From positions 7,892 to 14,580 of the forward strand of contig PMBP01000190.1 in assembly GCA_003152975.1 (NCBI GenBank): DNA of 6,689 nt. The letters run 5' to 3'. The notes beneath the pieces are model-generated. The model ran no database searches, was not told the DNA's origin, and was given only the letters and a program-made list of their open reading frames with translations. Source of the DNA: Phycisphaerales bacterium (GTDB lineage Bacteria; Planctomycetota; Phycisphaerae; Sedimentisphaerales; Anaerohalosphaeraceae). Below, one piece after another: positions 5,492 to 6,689 of the stretch; the stretch's first letter is position 1; each line of letters opens with the position of its first letter. A program made the position numbers and the translations under genes.

Positions 5492-6689
5492 ATGGATATC
5501 TTTGAGATTCAAGGGCCCGTTCGGCTCAATGGGACGATCAAGGTCAGCGGATCCAAGAATGCGGCGCTGCCGATTCTGGCCGGGGCGATCCTGGGGGCGG
5601 GGGAGTCGGTGATCCAGGGGGTTCCGAACCTTGCGGATATTTCGGTACTCAAGGACCTGTTGATCAGTTTGGGGGCCAAGGCCGAGCGGCGGGGCGCCGA
5701 TTACTATCTGGATACGACGACGATCGACAATCCCGTGGGGCATTACGACATCGTGCGGAAGATGCGGGCGAGCATCTGCATCCTCGGACCGCTGCTGGCC
5801 CGGTGCGGCAGGGTCGAGGTCTCGATGCCCGGCGGCTGCGCGATCGGAGACCGGCCCGTGGACATCCACCTCCGCGGCCTTCGCGCACTGGGCGCACACA
5901 TCCATCTGAAGAGCGGCTACATCGTGGCCGAGGCGCCCAAGGGACTCATCGGCGGAGAGATCTTCCTGGGCGGCCCGTTCGGGTCCACCGTGCTGGGGAC
6001 CGCCAACGTCATGATGGCCGCGACCCTGGCCAAGGGACGCACGGTCATCGAATCCGCGGCCTGCGAGCCTGAGGTCTCGGACCTGGCCCGCTGCCTTAAC
6101 AGCATGGGCGCCAAGATCAGCGGCATCGGCTCTCCACACCTGGTCATCGAAGGCGTGGACCATCTGCGGCCCATGCGCCACGCCATGATCCCCGACCGTA
6201 TCGAGGCAGGGACCTTCATGTGCGCAGCGGCGGTCACGGGCGGGCGGCTGACGATCCACAACTGCCAGATGGAACACCTCATGGCGGTCGTGGACAAGCT
6301 CCGCGAGATCGGCGCCACGGTCGAGGCCCACGGCGACGGGTGCACGGTGGCCATGGAAGGGGCCATCCGGCCCGCGGACATCACCACGCTGCCCTATCCC
6401 GGATTCCCCACGGATCTGCAGGCCCAGTTCATGGTCCTGCTGGCCCTGGCGGAGGGCAACAGCCTGGTCGTCGAGAAGATCTTCCCGGACCGCTTCATGC
6501 ACGTGGCAGAGCTGAACCGAATGGCCGCCAACCTCCGCAAGGAAGGCCCGGCCGTCCTGGTCGGTGGCGTGCACAGGCTCATCGCAGCGCCCGTCATGGC
6601 CTCCGACCTCCGCGCCAGCGCCGCATTAGTTCTGGCCGCCCTGGTCGCCAAGGGCACCACAAGAATCGACCGCGTCTACCACATCGACC
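5492..6689 (+). CDS. murA: UDP-N-acetylglucosamine 1-carboxyvinyltransferase MurA (3' partial)
   Basis: Cytoplasmic enzyme of the first committed step of peptidoglycan synthesis: it transfers enolpyruvate from phosphoenolpyruvate to UDP-GlcNAc. The first 399 codons are present, and with a family length of about 417-420 aa only some 20 residues are missing. Start MDIFEIQGPVRLNGTIKVSG is a typical MurA N-terminus. Lys22-Asn23 are in SGSKNAALPIL. The catalytic Cys is Cys116 in MPGGCAIGDRPVDIHLRG (E. coli Cys115), with Arg121 five residues on. Asp308 in GFPTDLQAQF matches catalytic Asp305 of E. coli. The visible end, RASAALVLAALVAKGTTRID and then RVYHID, is the conserved C-terminal stretch, cut just before the usual RGYE. 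The Cys form is the fosfomycin-sensitive type in known enzymes. Third-position use shifts from G-rich to C-rich near 5790-5800, inside the gene, without any break in the protein. Its presence indicates that this organism makes peptidoglycan. Confidence 0.97.
   Translation, partial: MDIFEIQGPVRLNGTIKVSGSKNAALPILAGAILGAGESVIQGVPNLADISVLKDLLISLGAKAERRGADYYLDTTTIDNPVGHYDIVRKMRASICILGPLLARCGRVEVSMPGGCAIGDRPVDIHLRGLRALGAHIHLKSGYIVAEAPKGLIGGEIFLGGPFGSTVLGTANVMMAATLAKGRTVIESAACEPEVSDLARCLNSMGAKISGIGSPHLVIEGVDHLRPMRHAMIPDRIEAGTFMCAAAVTGGRLTIHNCQMEHLMAVVDKLREIGATVEAHGDGCTVAMEGAIRPADITTLPYPGFPTDLQAQFMVLLALAEGNSLVVEKIFPDRFMHVAELNRMAANLRKEGPAVLVGGVHRLIAAPVMASDLRASAALVLAALVAKGTTRIDRVYHID

Noticed and set aside
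5306..6574. Long minus-strand open frame (422 codons) opposite the PPIase end and murA
   Set aside because: It is antisense to murA, whose full set of catalytic motifs reads on the + strand. Its His/Asp/Arg-rich translation is typical of a GC-rich shadow frame.

Overview
The window is a GC-rich, densely coded bacterial segment with every supported gene on the + strand. It carries the distal part of a type II secretion-like (T2SS / type IV filament) assembly cluster, then a parvulin-type peptidyl-prolyl isomerase, then the cell-wall gene murA. Both ends are cut: the first gene lacks its 5' end and murA lacks its last codons. The T2SS-type genes point to a diderm bacterium. The expanded GspK and GspJ, the PilM-like GspL, and AT-rich heptad repeats in the gaps of a GC-rich genome make me favour Planctomycetota (Phycisphaerae-like). 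That assignment is inference from general impression, not from a marker gene.

Layout. (1) 3-926: a GspJ-like minor pseudopilin with the prepilin peptidase site G|FTLIE; its start codon lies before the window. (2) 923-2335: a GspK-like minor pseudopilin with a helix-hairpin-helix-like region, overlapping gspJ by 4 bases (ATGA). (3) 2336-2472: an AT-rich gap with TTTTC(A/G)A heptads. (4) 2473-3975: a GspL-like protein with a PilM-like cytoplasmic actin fold, one membrane helix and a periplasmic domain. (5) 3972-4475: a small single-pass GspM/PilO-like protein, again overlapping by ATGA and preceded by a strong AGGAGG. (6) 4476-4598: a gap with a second heptad cluster and a TATAAT box. (7) 4599-5465: a parvulin isomerase with an intact active site and no signal peptide. 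(8) 5492-6689: murA, UDP-GlcNAc enolpyruvyl transferase, with Lys22/Asn23, Cys116 and Asp308 all present.

The J-K and L-M gene pairs match known physical partners: in T2SS, J and K sit in the pseudopilus tip complex, while L and M form the inner-membrane platform that links the cytoplasmic ATPase to the pseudopilus. The PPIase and murA look like a separate unit with a probable promoter of their own. No gene-free stretch exceeds 300 bases. I see no RNA gene, CRISPR array, transposase or phage gene. I found no clearly new system. The points most worth following are the heptad repeats shared by the two gaps, the shift in third-position base use inside murA, the signal-less PPIase and the linker-expanded GspK.
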